From Ctenosaura bakeri (Eukaryota > Chordata > Lepidosauria > Squamata > Iguanidae): DNA of 64,000 bases. The number at the start of each line of letters is the position of its first letter. Within the stretch, counting starts at the first letter, position 1. The notes under the pieces are model-generated. The model made no database searches, had not been told where the DNA came from, and was given only the letters and a program-made list of their open reading frames with translations. Below are positions 45,191 to 56,328 of this stretch, piece by piece. The stretch covers positions 186,001-250,000 of the forward strand of contig CAOLHI010000399.1 in assembly GCA_948474755.1 (NCBI GenBank), given 5' to 3'. The position numbers and the translations under genes are program-made.

Positions 45191-45321
45191 ACTGCTGACA
45201 CCTGGGCTTCCAGGCTCAGAGTTGAATCCAAGAATACTCCCAAATTGCAAACCTTTGTCTTCAGAGTGAGTGTGACCCCATCTAATGCAGACTGGATCCC
45301 TATTCCCTGATCTGTCTTTCT

Positions 45322-45610
45322 TTTTTTTATAATATTATTTTATTAAAGTTTCACAATTAACCATTTATTATTGCTATTTCACATGAATTATTTCTTGAAT
45401 CTTCCAAACTGATCTAGACTTCATTTCCAAAATCTCTTAACATTGTTATATCATTGTACTGCATTTTTCAGATATTTTACATGTTAGTACATAGCATTTC
45501 CATTACCATATTCCTGCTTCATGATATCTACCATAATCATCACAATGAAATTTTTCCACAAATTACCATGAATTATAGACTTCTATCAAAGGTCACCCAG
45601 CAATCACCTA
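45322..45610 (-). mobile_element. Poly(A) retroposon (L1-type insertion) inside L2
   Basis: CCTGATCTGTCTTTCT (45306-45321) and CCTGATCTGCCTTTCT (45611-45626) flank a 289-bp insertion that begins with a T-run on the plus strand. A long duplication plus a poly(A) tail in reverse orientation is the mark of L1-type target-primed insertion. The body is AT-rich, with no frame I recognise. It is either a 5'-truncated L1 3' region or a processed transcript. Confidence 0.8.
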
Positions 45611-46305
45611 CCTGATCTGCCTTTCTAATGACCAGGAGCACCTCTATCTTGTCTGGATTAAGTTTCAATTTGTTTTCCCTCATCCAGACCATTACTGATG
45701 TCAAGCACTGGATTAGGACCAAGACAGCTTCCTTGGCTTGTGGTGGAAAGGAGTAATAAAATTGGGTGTCATCTGCATGCTGATGACACTGAACCCCAAA
45801 ACTTTGCACAGCCTCTCCCAGCAGTTTCATGTAGATGTTAAATAGCATGGGAGACAAGACCAAACCCTGAGGGACCCCACAGGCCAAAGGGTAGGAGGTC
45901 GAACAGGAGTCCCCCTGTACCACTTTCTGGTTTGGCCCTCCAGGAAAGAACGGAGCCACTGTAAAACAGTGCCCCCAAGTCCCATCCCCACAAGGAGACC
46001 CAGAAGGATATCATGGTTGATGATATTGAAAGCTGCTAAGAGGTCCAGCAGAACCAACAGGAACACACTCCCCCTGTCTAGTTCTCAGCATAGGGCATCC
46101 ACCAAGGTGACCAAAGCCGTCTCAGTCCCATAGCCAGGCCTGAAACCTGCCTAAGTGCAGGACCTTACATTTCTCTCTGTTGAAATTAATTTTGTTAGCT
46201 TTGGCCCAACTCTCCAATCTGTCAAGGTCATTTTGAATTTTGATCCTGTCCTCTGGCATAGTAGCAACCCCACCCAATTTGGTGTCATCTGCAGATTTGA
46301 TCATC

Positions 46306-46519
46306 TATTCATGAATCTCACCAGGATTGCAATCATAGTTTTAAAATGTTTTAAACTATTTTAACTACTTTTAACCTGTCTTTTTAACTTGATAATTTTT
46401 GTTTTTTAGCCTTTAAAAATTATTTTATTGTTACACTGCTTGAATTAGCCATGTCAGTTTTACTGTATTTCACTCTGAGATTTTTGGATAGCAGGTGCGG
46501 TATAAGTATTTAAACAAGT
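46306..46519 (+). mobile_element. L2-like LINE 3' region
   Basis: Begins where CR1 homology stops. It contains TTTTAAACTATTTTAACTAC, TTTCACTCTGAGATTTTTGG and GGTGCGGTATAAGTATTTAA, the L2-type end that leads into the AAAT array. Confidence 0.6.
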
Positions 46520-46565
46520 GAATAAATAAATAAGTAAGTAAGTAAGTAAGTAAGTAAGCAAGCCA
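46520..46565. repeat. Compound microsatellite (AAAT)n-(AAGT)n
   Basis: Three AAAT units, then about seven AAGT units, then a single AAGC-AAGCC step. The same order occurs at the larger array at 39846-39978. Confidence 0.95.
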
Positions 46566-47315
46566 TCATTTGACATTGGATGGCTATCTCACAGGAATTA
46601 CTCTGTGTGGCTTCCTTATTTAGCTGTTGCAGGGCCATTTTCCTAGCAGGAAGCCTAGGTCAGGCATATGGCATCTGATCTTAGCGCTCTATAAAATAAG
46701 AGGCAAGATACAGCTGCACTTCCCACCCATCAGATGAAAAAAGTTCAAAGCTCAGCATTTCTCACAGGTCTTTGCCTGTTCTATTAATATTATGGCAGGC
46801 ACAGAACAATAACTGTCTTTTCAGTTCTATACTTAGCGTCATAAAATTGGAAGTGGGTTATCTAGTACACCCTGCTATTTTGGCTTCACTCTTTTTCCTA
46901 CATGATGACCATGTGGGCTCATTATATTTAGGATTTGGAAAAGTCACTGTTTGGACTACGGTTTCCAGAACTCCTCAGCCAGTTTAGGCTAGCTAGTTCA
47001 CTATAGGATTGGAGTTTTAGTGATGCCATCATCATTAGTCTTATTTCCTGTAGGAAAGAATTGGGTGGTGAAATTAATTTCCATGCGGGTACTCCACCCC
47101 CTGAAAACATGCTGGCATTGTGCTCTTGCCTACTTGCTAAATTTAATGACACTTTTTCTTCTGAAAAAAACAAAACAAAACAAAACTGTACTTGGAAAGT
47201 TACTTTTAAGAAGAATAGATATAATGACATGCTGAAACCATTCACAACTGAACAGAAGTATGCCCTCCAGCATTTCACAGATAAAAACCAGGAAACAGGC
47301 AGAGAAATAATATAC
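46566..47315. other. Unclassified sequence, no gene seen
   Basis: A half foldback element (GGACTACGGTTTCCAGAACT) lies at 46953-46972. Frames on both strands near 47020-47300 overlap an AAAAC microsatellite and have no domain. Confidence 0.4.
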
Positions 47316-47317
47316 TA

Positions 47318-47640
47318 CTGTCAAGATTTGTTACTGAGGAAAAATATGCTAGCTAGGAGAGGTTGTAGCCATTTGCTTTTGCCTCTGCCTACTGGGAAGG
47401 ACAAGATTCAAAGACTTCTTGTTCTTTCCTTCACTGAACTAATTGAATGCAATGTACTTTTGCTCTTTGAGTCAATTTGAAGCCAATGAAGTAAGCCTAG
47501 GACAAAAGGGGAAAATGGGAAAAAGAGAGAGAAACTGGGGCATTTAAAAAGCTGCTGAAAAAGTGGGATGACAGAGGATTTATTGGTACTTTTGCTGCCA
47601 AATCAGAACAGATGGAGAATATGTGGATTGTGTAGAACAA
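47318..47640 (+). repeat. Dispersed repeat family X, copy 3 (no MITE)
   Basis: CTGTCAAGATTTGTTACTGA, AGCTAGGAGAGGTTGTAGCC, ACTGGGAAGGACAAGATTC, AGCCAATGAAGTAAGCC and GCTGCTGAAAAAGTGGGATG follow the family order without interruption. This copy gives the empty version of the sites occupied in copies 1, 2 and 4. Confidence 0.8.
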
Positions 47641-47779
47641 CAACCACAATCACAACACTGTACTGGACAACCACTAACAGGTGAATAATAGTGTATGTTA
47701 AACAAAAATTGAGCTATATGAATCATACTCCTAAGCATATAAATATAGTAGTGGTCCAGAAGAAAATGTGCCAGCATGA

Positions 47780-48010
47780 TGATGCTCTGTGTTCCAAGGA
47801 GTTTTTAATGGCTACTTCCAGATTGTGGAACACCCTTCAGGGGAGACCAAGCTGCTTGCCTTTTGTTGTCCTTCTGCTGATATGCAAAGAACTGTTTATT
47901 CACTAAGCTTTTAGCAACTGACTGCATTCTAAGGAATGTGTATGTGTGTTTCCTGCTGGATTCTGTACTTTTTGACTGATGAGTTATAAAATTGCTTTTC
48001 GTTCAACTGT
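47780..48010 (+). mobile_element. L2 LINE 3' end fragment
   Basis: The text ATGGCTACTTCCAGATTGTG and GGAACACCC, then GAGACCAAGCTGCTTGCC, matches the L2 'plLWNsLP' region and the sequence after it. It is 5' truncated with a degraded tail. Confidence 0.6.
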
Positions 48011-48697
48011 GCTTCAGTATTATAATTTGTTTAAATGTGATTTTATCATCAGTAAATGCTGGTGGTCATTGAAGAGGTGAATCTGTTCCAAGTTTTCATC
48101 TGAAGTCTAACACCGCTGTCCAAGAGGCTGAGCCGTATACTTAAAATAGGTTCAGCATCTTGGAGAGCTCATTTGAAATTAAGACTCTAACCCAGAGTTG
48201 ATTCACTCTCCACCTAACACTGGAGCCACCCACTGCCAATGATTGTAGTACTTACAATTGTGGTGCCACAGTGGCCAGCTTCCATTGCTATAGCAGAAGT
48301 TGCATTCTTAATTTGCAATGGTTTGAGCACAAATAATTAATCACATTGTGTGTGGTGAGCACCATTGCCATATCAGTATATTCCACCTATTTTACTTCAC
48401 TTTTGTATCTCTTTCTTTCTTTTATTCTTGTCATATCCTATTGCTGTAGACTGCTAAGACACTGGCTATTCAAATGGGGGGGAGATTTTACAGAAAGTCA
48501 TCATCATCATTTTGGTTTCATTATGCTCCCACAGCAACAACAAAAATGTAACTTATTACTGGCAATGGCTTTGCTTATAATTCATTAATTCCAGGTTCTG
48601 ACCTTGCCCATACTGTGTTGGTAGCAGTGCTATTACCTTTTGGGGCTCTGCTTTGATGGTGCTGCAGTACATGAGAACAAAGGCCAAGAAACACCAT
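48011..48697. other. Unclassified sequence, no gene seen
   Basis: No gene or nameable repeat. Confidence 0.4.
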
Positions 48698-48877
48698 GGC
48701 CATTTCCGCACTAGCCTGTTATAGTGCGATGATTCCACTTTCAACATTCTCTGGAATCCTGGGATTTGCAGTTTTGGGAGGGACCGCCCGGCCTCTTCCA
48801 AAACTGCAAACCCCAGGATTCCAGAGGATGTTGAAAGTGGAATCATCATGCTATAACAGGCTAGTGTGGAAATGGCC
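48698..48877. mobile_element. Foldback MITE, nearly perfect palindrome
   Basis: It starts GGCCATTTCCGCACTAGCCT and ends AGGCTAGTGTGGAAATGGCC. The arms carry GATTCCACTTTCAACATTCT and its mirror, with a GGGACCGCCCGGCC centre. The 3-bp flanks CAT and ACG do not match. It is closely related to 11116-11271 and 19573-19666. Confidence 0.85.
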
Positions 48878-50184
48878 ACGCATGTCTGGGAAGATGCAAT
48901 AGAGTCACTGAGGTGAGAGCATGGCTTCTGCTACTAAAGGCACTGGACCCCAGCATCTTCCACATACTAACTGTGACATAAAACATGGAATAGATAAGGA
49001 TTCTTTGTGCAAAAAATATGGAAAAGGAGCTAATATTTGTAGCATTGCCACACATTTATCTACTGCTAGCACTAGGGTAGGCACAGCAGCCTGTTTCTAA
49101 CAGCTATAGGTGATCTTTGGTTCTCAGTTCTGCTAAACTCAACTGCAGGATAGTTAGAGAAACCCCAAAGTAGAGTTTGACACTTTTATCTAATCTGACA
49201 CATTTGTCTAATATATATATTGCACACATTGCTGTAAACAGTTGCTCTGAAATATCTCAAGTTATTTGATGTAAATGTTTAGTATTTTTCTGAACCACCT
49301 CAACAGTATCCCATGAAGGGCTAAAAACTGAACACAAATCATGACAGCCAAAGCTCTCAGACATAGATAAAATTTAGAATCATCTCAGTTAGAAACAGCT
49401 CTTCCCTGTAGTCCTATAGCAGATTTGATATAATATCAACCTCTGCCTCTAACTGGTAAGTGGTTTCAGATTCTGCTCAAGTTATTGCCAGATTATCATT
49501 TCGACTGTGTTCTTCTTGGAAACTGTGTCTGGAGATTGGCTTGACTTTACAAACAAGCTAATGAAAAACACAATCAGCTTGAGTGCTTTCATGTGAACTC
49601 CTGAAGAAAGGCCATGACTGCAAAAAGCATGCACTAGCCTTTTGCTTTGCTTGGTGCAGGAGGGAAGAGAAACTGTTACAGACAACTGGTTTATTTCTCT
49701 GCAGGATTTGGTTAGCTTTCCTGCAGTATGACATGGTGAAAGAATACTTCTTGGCAAGATGCTCATTCAGTTAGATCAATGGAACTTAGCTGTGGCTTGG
49801 CTGAGGCCTGTATCAGTAACACAACTTTTTAGGACTAATGGAATTTAACAGGAAATTACGTACACTGAACAAATTCATTTTAAAAAACCCATAATGACCC
49901 CATTAATAAAGCCGTTAGTAATTCATTTACTAAATTTGTGTGTTGATTCATATTAACTGAACATTAAAAGAGAATGAAAAGAATTCATTGTCATCCCGCC
50001 CAAATGCTAGTTATCAAAAACCTGTTGTTTGTTTGTCTTAAGGTTTTATAGCTGCAATTTTCCGTCCTGTAACTTTATAAATCACACCTGAGGGAGACCC
50101 ATTGGAACATCTGTTATTTCACTCTTGCATTTCCTCATTGAGATGTGGATGCTAAACTTAAGAAAACACACTTATATCAGGTTC
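48878..50184. other. Unclassified sequence, no gene seen
   Basis: No gene or nameable repeat. Overlapping frames on both strands at 49482-49774 have no recognisable domain. Confidence 0.4.
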
Positions 50185-50285
50185 ATATCACTATAACTGT
50201 CATGGTTCCATCCTATGGAACCCTGGGAATTGTAGTGTAGTGAAATAATTAGAATTCCCTGCTAGAGAACTCTAGTCCACTGCTA
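50185..50285. mobile_element. Partial foldback MITE
   Basis: GGTTCCATCCTATGGAACCC and TAGAATTCCCTGCTAGAGAA resemble one half of the older MITE at 16097-16308. No ends or duplication can be read. Confidence 0.4.
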
Positions 50286-50439
50286 CAGCGTGGGCATTTT
50301 GATTGCCTGTAGACACTAGAGAATTAAACCGATATAAACTTCAATCCAATTCTTTTCAGAGTGCCTGGGGAGTAATTCCCAGGAAGCCTGAGGAATGCAC
50401 TAGAGCGCTCTAGTACAGAATTTTAAATACCTCATGGCA

Positions 50440-50530
50440 CTAATCAAGTCAAGTCAAGTCAAGCCTTTATTGCGGTCAACAAACCATAAGGCAAAACACT
50501 TGTTACATACAATATATAACTTCTGTATAC
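50440..50530 (-). mobile_element. Probable retroposon 3' end with (TCAAG)n tail
   Basis: Four TCAAG units at 50444-50463 lead into CCTTTATTGCGGTCAACAAA. On the reverse strand this is a 3' end with a (CTTGA)n tail. Short pentamer tails occur on some LINEs. I cannot name the family. Confidence 0.35.
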
Positions 50531-50859
50531 GTTATACACATTCTGCGTGGGGATAAAAACCTTATCTTTACCAGGGATCCCCTATATATATAATTTGTTG
50601 CTGGGGACCAGAAAGACTTAACTCAAGATTTAAATATTTAAATTTAGATTTAAATATTCAAATATTTAACTATTTGAATATTTGTTTAAAGTTCGTCATC
50701 AGTTGCTTAGCTTTATCCCTTGTTTTTCCAGTAGACAATGCAAAGGAAAGGAGGCTTGTTAATGGCCAGTGGAGTAGCATGCTGAGATCCTTCAAGTACC
50801 AGGAAAGTAGAATAAACTGGAATTTCCTAAAGGAAAGTTATGAATGGGAGGCAGGTCTA

Positions 50860-51260
50860 AAGAATAATTTCTTTTGCCTTTCCCCCAAAAGCAGCACCTG
50901 GAAAGTAAGGGTTTTGGTGTTGCTTTTGGGGAAGGTACAAAAGAAATGCCATTTCCCTCTGAAGGAGCATGGAAAATGTAGAGAGGGTAGGTGCTTCTAA
51001 AAGAACCACGTATCCTCTCTCTACTTTCTTGATGTTCCTTTGGGGAAATGGTGTTTCTTTTGCCCTTTCTTCCCACAAAATAGCACTGGAAAGTAAGGGT
51101 CTTGGTGCTGCTTTGGGGGAAAGCATGAAAGAAATACTGTTTCCCTCTGAAGGAGCACTGAGTGCTTCTTTCAAAAGCACCTACAGTCTCAATGCACCTT
51201 CAGAGGGAAATGATGTTCCTTTTGTGTTTTTCCCCAGAGGAGTACTGAGATCCACAGTGC
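50860..51260. repeat. Degenerate tandem and inverted repeat block
   Basis: A unit of about 191 bp occurs at least twice: GGAAAGTAAGGGTTTTGGTG (about 50900) and GGAAAGTAAGGGTCTTGGTG (about 51090), each followed by TTTCCCTCTGAAGGAGCA. The latter is mirrored as TGCACCTTCAGAGGGAAA near 51195, forming a hairpin. Open frames on both strands here derive from the repeats. Confidence 0.7.
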
Positions 51261-51639
51261 TTTGCTTCCAAGCAGCCACAAAAATAAAGGGACTCTACTT
51301 GGAAGTGAAGGTCTGCTGTGCTCCCTGGCCCTGGGCTCAAGCAAACATTGCCACATTCACTACACAAAGCCTGGGCTGGGCATCTTCCCTCATCTTCTGG
51401 ACTCCCCTCTTGCCTTCCCACCTTTGGGTCTCTCTGGCACAACTGTGCAGTAGATTCAGAGCCTCTAGTGCAAGATTAGATGCTGTACTGCATTGTTGCC
51501 ACTGCTGCCACCATCATCACTACCACCTTTGAGGAATCTGGGACATGCTGAATCAGGTACCCACAAGTAGCAGGGACATTTTTTTGTCCCTTATAGCTAG
51601 GATTTTCCCTATTTTCTGGGATGAATGGCAATCCTACGT

Positions 51640-51685
51640 GGACCCTCCGTGAGGGCTCCATGGACCACAGATTAAGAACCACTGA
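51640..51685. mobile_element. Right end of a hAT-like element
   Basis: GGACCACAGATTAAGAACCACTG-type text ends with AAGAACCACTG, a hAT terminus. The left partner is not identified with confidence. It may delimit the repeat block that starts near 50860. Confidence 0.45.
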
Positions 51686-51689
51686 TGTA

Positions 51690-53740
51690 AAGAGCTTGTT
51701 TTTCCTGCCAGGACTGCAACCCCAGGAGCAAAACGAAGCATGCACAGTCATTTTCAGCCACTGAGGTCACATGGATTTCAATGGCTGCATATGATGAAGT
51801 GCACTTAATTTCCTCCCAAGGAGTCATGGGACTTGTAGTCCCCTTCTTTTCATAATTTGGTCTCTCCAGCCACTGCCAGGCTTCATGGAATCTGCCTAAT
51901 TTCCTCTGTCCCAGAAGTGTGGACAGTGCAGCCCACAGATTGCATGTAGGCTCCCTAAGCTCCCAGTATTTTTAGTTTTGCCTCAAAATCATGCCAACCC
52001 ATGAAACACACAGAAACACATGGTAACACCCTCCCACATCCTCCTGCCCCATCAGAAACTTTCACCCCCAAATGTCTCCTCTTTCAATTATTTCCTGGTC
52101 AAAAAGGTGACCATCAATGACCTTGTGCTCCCTATTTTGGCTTGGATTTGGGCAAAAAAGAAGCATTTTCCCATACTAGCAAGGAGTGGCTCAGGGGGGT
52201 GGGGAGAGGGAAGATTGGCCTCTGAATTACGGTTGTCCAGACAAGGAACATATACTCTCACATGTGTCTGTGAGAGGACTAGCAGGAGAGAGAAGGGTTC
52301 ACAAATTCACTGGGGATTTATGAGTAGCTTTGCCAACCACCCATGCCAACCACCCATGCAACTCCTCAGTATCTGTGGCACATCTACTCAAAGGGCATAT
52401 CTACAAAACTCTGATGAGCTTGCAGGCCAAGCCACTTGACAGTCAACTATTCTTTATGTGCATTACAAAAGTAAAAATGACTGAATGGTCATTCCCTGTT
52501 TGAGCATGATGTCTAACATTCCTACTGCTTTAACAAACTATAATCCTCACAACTGTTTGGGGAAAATAAGTGGTATAAAACCAATCTATGCATGTAGGAA
52601 TAATATACCCTTAGCTGGTCTTCAAAGACATAGCAAGACTCTATAGGTTACAGATCTATTGGACTTCAAACATTAGACTTGATTATGTAATGGCTGATTA
52701 CTGGAGGCTAAAAGTCAATCGTGGTGTTCTTTTTGATGATGATTTCCATGAATTCCAGAATTTGCTGCTGGCTCTTCTAGTAAATGAATGCTTTTGTGGT
52801 TATAATCTATTTTCAGATTGTTTTTGTTCACATTGTGGGTGTGCCTGGGCTCCTTTAGAGCACGGATCCTTTATGATTATGCAGACGCCTACTGGTGATG
52901 GGACAGATCTCTTCCAGACATTCTTGTTGACTGAACCTAGCCCAGCAAGCCAGTCACTCAGCCAACAGATGTTTCTGCTTTCTCTCTTATGAAGCCAGAT
53001 ATATCTTCCATTCACCATGCCAAATTAACATCCTTTGCTCCTAAAAAAAAAAAAAAAAGTGAAGATTGCCATAACCCTTTCCATTTAGGAGATTTTTAAA
53101 AAATCTAATGCAAAACAAAAGTTATGATTTGCTGACAGTTGATTTCGTCCAAAAAAAGAAAAAGAAAAAGAAAGCCACCTCCCTTTCCCCACTGGAATCT
53201 AGACCAAAACAGTCAATTTCCCAAATCTGTCTGATGCAGAGATGTAACACCATGTAGCATCTTAAGAAAGATTGGATCAAAATACCAGCCCTTGTTTCAC
53301 AGCCATTTTCCTAGCCTGCACAGATGAATCCTTCCCTTTCACCAGTAAAGTGGACCCTGTGAATTGCTGGCGTCATTCACCCAGTCTGCCCTAGGCTTTT
53401 GGTGAATGGTGAGTAGCCTTTAAATTATTTTGGCAACCAGGCAATACTTCTGTCTCCTGATCCATCACCAATAAAACACTGGAAGGTAGGGAGCACCAGC
53501 TGATTGCTCAGTCCATTGGCTATGTTGGTTAGGGCTGTTGAGAGCTGCAGGCCTCCAAAAACCTTTGCTTGGCTTAGTCAATTGAAAAACATTCTACCTT
53601 CATATGGCCTTGAGAGCTACGTACAGCAATGGAAGAGAAGGATGTTTTAAGGACACTACGTCCTATTTTTCTGTTCTGGAAGGAGAAGATGCAAAGAAAT
53701 GCTGTCATCTTTCCCAAATATGTGAATTTTTGAATTTACC
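51690..53740. other. Unclassified sequence, no gene seen
   Basis: A fragment related to 5100-5130 in reverse is at about 51925-51955. GCCAACCACCCAT occurs twice in tandem at 52332-52358. A poly(A) run is at 53043-53058. The frames at 52020-52439 and 52690-52992 have no recognisable domain. Confidence 0.4.
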
Positions 53741-53744
53741 CGAT

Positions 53745-54095
53745 TTTTAAGACCTTTGGAGAGGGGAAGGGGTTCTCTCTGTCCTACCACCATCTCATGA
53801 AGAAGAGAACTTTCTCAATGGCTGTTCCCAATTTGTGGAATTTCCTACCATAGGAGGCCTGATCAACCTCCTGTCCACCAGCAAGCAAGGACCTTTTTAT
53901 TTATGCAGGTCTTTGGCATTTCAATTGTGGTGGCAGAATTATTTTTAATGGGATATGTTATGCCTTTATCTTTTTACTATGCTTTAATGTGTTTAATGTT
54001 TTTTAAAGTAATTAATGTATTATTGTTTTTCGCCACCTCGATCGATGGGGAGAGGTGGGATAGAAATATTATTATTATTATTGTTATTATTATTT
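53745..54095 (+). mobile_element. L2 LINE 3' end with (ATT)n tail
   Basis: AATGGCTGTTCCCAATTTGT and GGAATTTCCTACCATAGGAG match the L2 coding end. The 3' region carries CACCTCGATCGATGGGGAGA and GGTGGGATAGAAATATTATT, leading into ATT triplets at 54068-54095. Confidence 0.75.
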
Positions 54096-54220
54096 AAATG
54101 CTTTTAAATTTTTGTATCAGGTAGGTTTTTAGGGCACTCCATTCTTAACTTGATGTGAACCACCTTGCATTCTGTCTTGGGAGAGAGACAGGATATTAAA
54201 TAAATAAATAAATAAATATT
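54096..54220 (+). mobile_element. Second L2-like 3' end with (AAAT)n tail
   Basis: Starts just after the ATT tail of the previous fragment. It contains GTGAACCACCTTGCATTCTG and CTTGGGAGAGAGACAGGATA, then AAAT units (54196-54218). Two 3' ends in tandem suggest insertion at the first one's tail. Confidence 0.65.
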
Positions 54221-54750
54221 CCAAAATTAAGCCACCAGGGAATGTCACTGAATTCCCTGTATTTTTAATGGGTGCTGTGATGAACTTGCTTGCATTTTGG
54301 GGACCATTTTGCTCACCAAACTTTACTTCACATTCATATATGGTTTTAATGATACCTGTAGTCAACTCTAGTCTAGTCTTAATCTTAAACTTCTCAGAGG
54401 CAGGAGTCTTACAGACTATGGTATCAGTACAGGCACATCCTGCCTGAAATGAAAATATGCCTCTGATCTCACAGTGGTTCTGATCAGAAGCAAAACCTGA
54501 GCTGAGAAATTGTCCCAGATGTCTCTGAGAAGTGCCTTTGGGCAAGGTGTTGGACAGGTAGACCGATAATCACTTTCTACTTGACTGAGATACTTCTTTA
54601 AACTGCGAGCCAAATTATATATTTTACAGGGAGATCCAGACGGTGCTATAGTATGCTGTAAATGACAGCCAATCACAGAACTGTTCACTCTATTATGAGT
54701 TAATCCAGATTATGCATGTGATATCCCATGATGGCTTTCTCTTCATCCTA
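54221..54750. other. Unclassified sequence, no gene seen
   Basis: Frames on the reverse strand at 54129-54688 have no recognisable domain and overlap the L2 tail. Confidence 0.4.
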
Positions 54751-54751
54751 C

Positions 54752-55145
54752 CACTTTCCAGGGCTGGGGAAGACATCAGAGAAAACTTTCGTGGTGGCTG
54801 CTCCAAGGCTATGGAACTCCCATCCAAGGGAGGTTTGGTTGATCCCCTCTTTGCTTTCTTTTCAACTGTAAGAAAAGAGTTTCCTATTTAAACAGGCTTC
54901 CAGCCTTAACTGATTAGGGTATAGCGACATGCAATAGGCATGGTGTTTTAATATATAATAGATGTTTCATGTTTTTTAAATTTTTTAAAAGGATATTTTT
55001 TAAAACATTCTTTTAATGTTTTAATGGAATTGATTATTCAATGCTTTTAAAGCCTTTGTATTACATACTATTTAGCTATTTTAACTTATATTGTAAGCTG
55101 CTTTGAGTTCCATTTTGGGAGAAAGGTGAGATATTAATGAATCAA
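54752..55145 (+). mobile_element. L2 LINE 3' end
   Basis: GGTGGCTGCTCCAAGGCTAT and GGAACTCCCATCCAAGGGAG match the L2 coding end. The 3' region ends with GTAAGCTGCTTTGAGTTCCA, TTTTGGGAGAAAGGTGAGAT and ATCA units. Confidence 0.75.
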
Positions 55146-56326
55146 TCAATTGATCAAACCTTCCCAACCATTCCAATGGACAATGTCAGGGATGATAGAA
55201 ACTGTGGCTTAATAATCTTTGAAAGTTCATATAGCTACATTCATGCCAAGCAAATGTTCTTGTTGGTTTATGATTGGTTTATAGTTATACAAGAAGCTGG
55301 AAAAAGAAAAAAATTAACTGAATCTAAACCAAATTAGTGATGACTATGGGTGAAGCTGAGCATAATATCCCATATGCTCTTTTTGGACTACAGCAGCCTT
55401 TAATATTTTAAAGGAGAAAAATTGCCCTGAAGGTAAATATGGAACAAAACAGTTTTCTTTGAAGCAATTTTCTGCCAATACTTACTGGAATTTAAGTTTC
55501 CATCCTGCAAGTGACTACAAGAATGTTTGAGCCACAAAAACATCACAGCATTATTTTGTGTACATCTGAGATACAATGAACATAACTCTATCATGTTAGG
55601 TGTGGCATTTGTACTGTTTTGCTTTCTTTGTCAGCACGTTACTAAGGATTTGTCTTGAGATCATAACTGAAGTCTCAGCAGAGAAAGTTATGTCATGCAG
55701 CTGGATTTTGAATCAAGATTAGACATTTCCATTTGTGTGGAATTCATTCAAAACATTAACTGGGCAGTTGTCAACAGTGTATGTTTTTTCAGAACCAACA
55801 ATGTTAACAGATATAATCCAGTTGTCCTTTATTTTCAGAAAAAAATGCACTAATATAGACCACATTTTCATTCACATGCGCACACATGCTTCTGGAAGTG
55901 GAAGGGCTTTTTTTAGAGACTATATCCTATATTTGTAAGTACAGAAGACATCAAAAATGAACAAAAGATGAATGCCTGCTTTGTAAGTCAAGGAAGTGAA
56001 GTTAAGGAAAATATATCAGACCAGAGTTTCAAGGAAACATATGGCTTAGCACTTTAGTCAGAAGTATTTGTCTGATTTAAAAGTTCGGCAATAATTCAGT
56101 TTCATTCATGCTGCTTCCAAACAGGGGTTTTTCAGGCATTGTGCAGCTATTCCATCTTTTCCTGCAGATCTTTCTTTCTTTCTGGGAAGGAAATAAAAGG
56201 CTAGAAGGAGTACGAACAGCAGATGCTACATCTCATCTCCTTTTAAATTCCTGCCCATGTCTGAGGTAGGAGAAGTGTCATCAGGAAGCACTGTCTATTA
56301 GAGAGGAATATGTGCATGAAGGAAAA
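55146..56326. other. Unclassified sequence, no gene seen
   Basis: AT-rich, with no exon or named repeat. TTTTTGGACTACAGCAGCC near 55381 may be a foldback remnant. Confidence 0.4.
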
Positions 56327-56328
56327 TA

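Larger units (their letters stand above)
42869..46142 (-). mobile_element. L2 LINE (reverse-transcriptase part) inserted in CR1 and itself split
   Basis: On the reverse strand from 46.07 kb the translation shows LVLLDLLAAFNIINHDILLG, then GVPQGLVLSPMLFNIYMKLL with the RT signature and HADDTQFYYSF with the catalytic Asp pair. LKLNPDKIEVLLV and LGVFLDSTLSLEAQVSAVV follow. After insertions come WLDYCNMLYVGLPLKSAW, QLNWLPICIQAQFKVLVMTF, and FSVAAPRLWNSLPKEVKLAP. The order matches L2-clade ORF2. L2 pieces are about 42895-43629, 44539-44623, 45191-45321 and 45611-46141. The 5' end, including any endonuclease, is missing. Frames are broken. CTGCCT at both CR1 junctions may be the target duplication. 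Confidence 0.9.
42051..46304 (-). mobile_element. CR1 LINE 3' part, split by nested insertions
   Basis: CR1 pieces are at about 42051-42255, 42366-42868 and 46143-46304. On the reverse strand the middle piece encodes the carboxyl end of the reverse transcriptase (SILFYSVLVRPHLEYCVQFQ at its start, EEQLRELGRFSLQKRRLRRD further on). The far piece encodes ADDTKLGGVA with the catalytic-site ADD motif and WAKANKINFNREKCKVLHLG. The two pieces belong to one element because the ADD motif comes before the LVRPHLEYC motif in CR1. The plus-strand end carries TAGAATCATAGAGTTGGAAG, the reversed CR1 3' terminus. Stops and frameshifts make it dead. Confidence 0.9.

Noticed and set aside
44852..45310. 152-codon forward frame
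   Set aside because: Most of it lies in the solo LTR at 44624-45190, antisense to it.
50792..51532. Frames of 94-187 codons on both strands
   Set aside because: They follow the tandem and inverted repeats of the block at 50860-51260 and have no domain.
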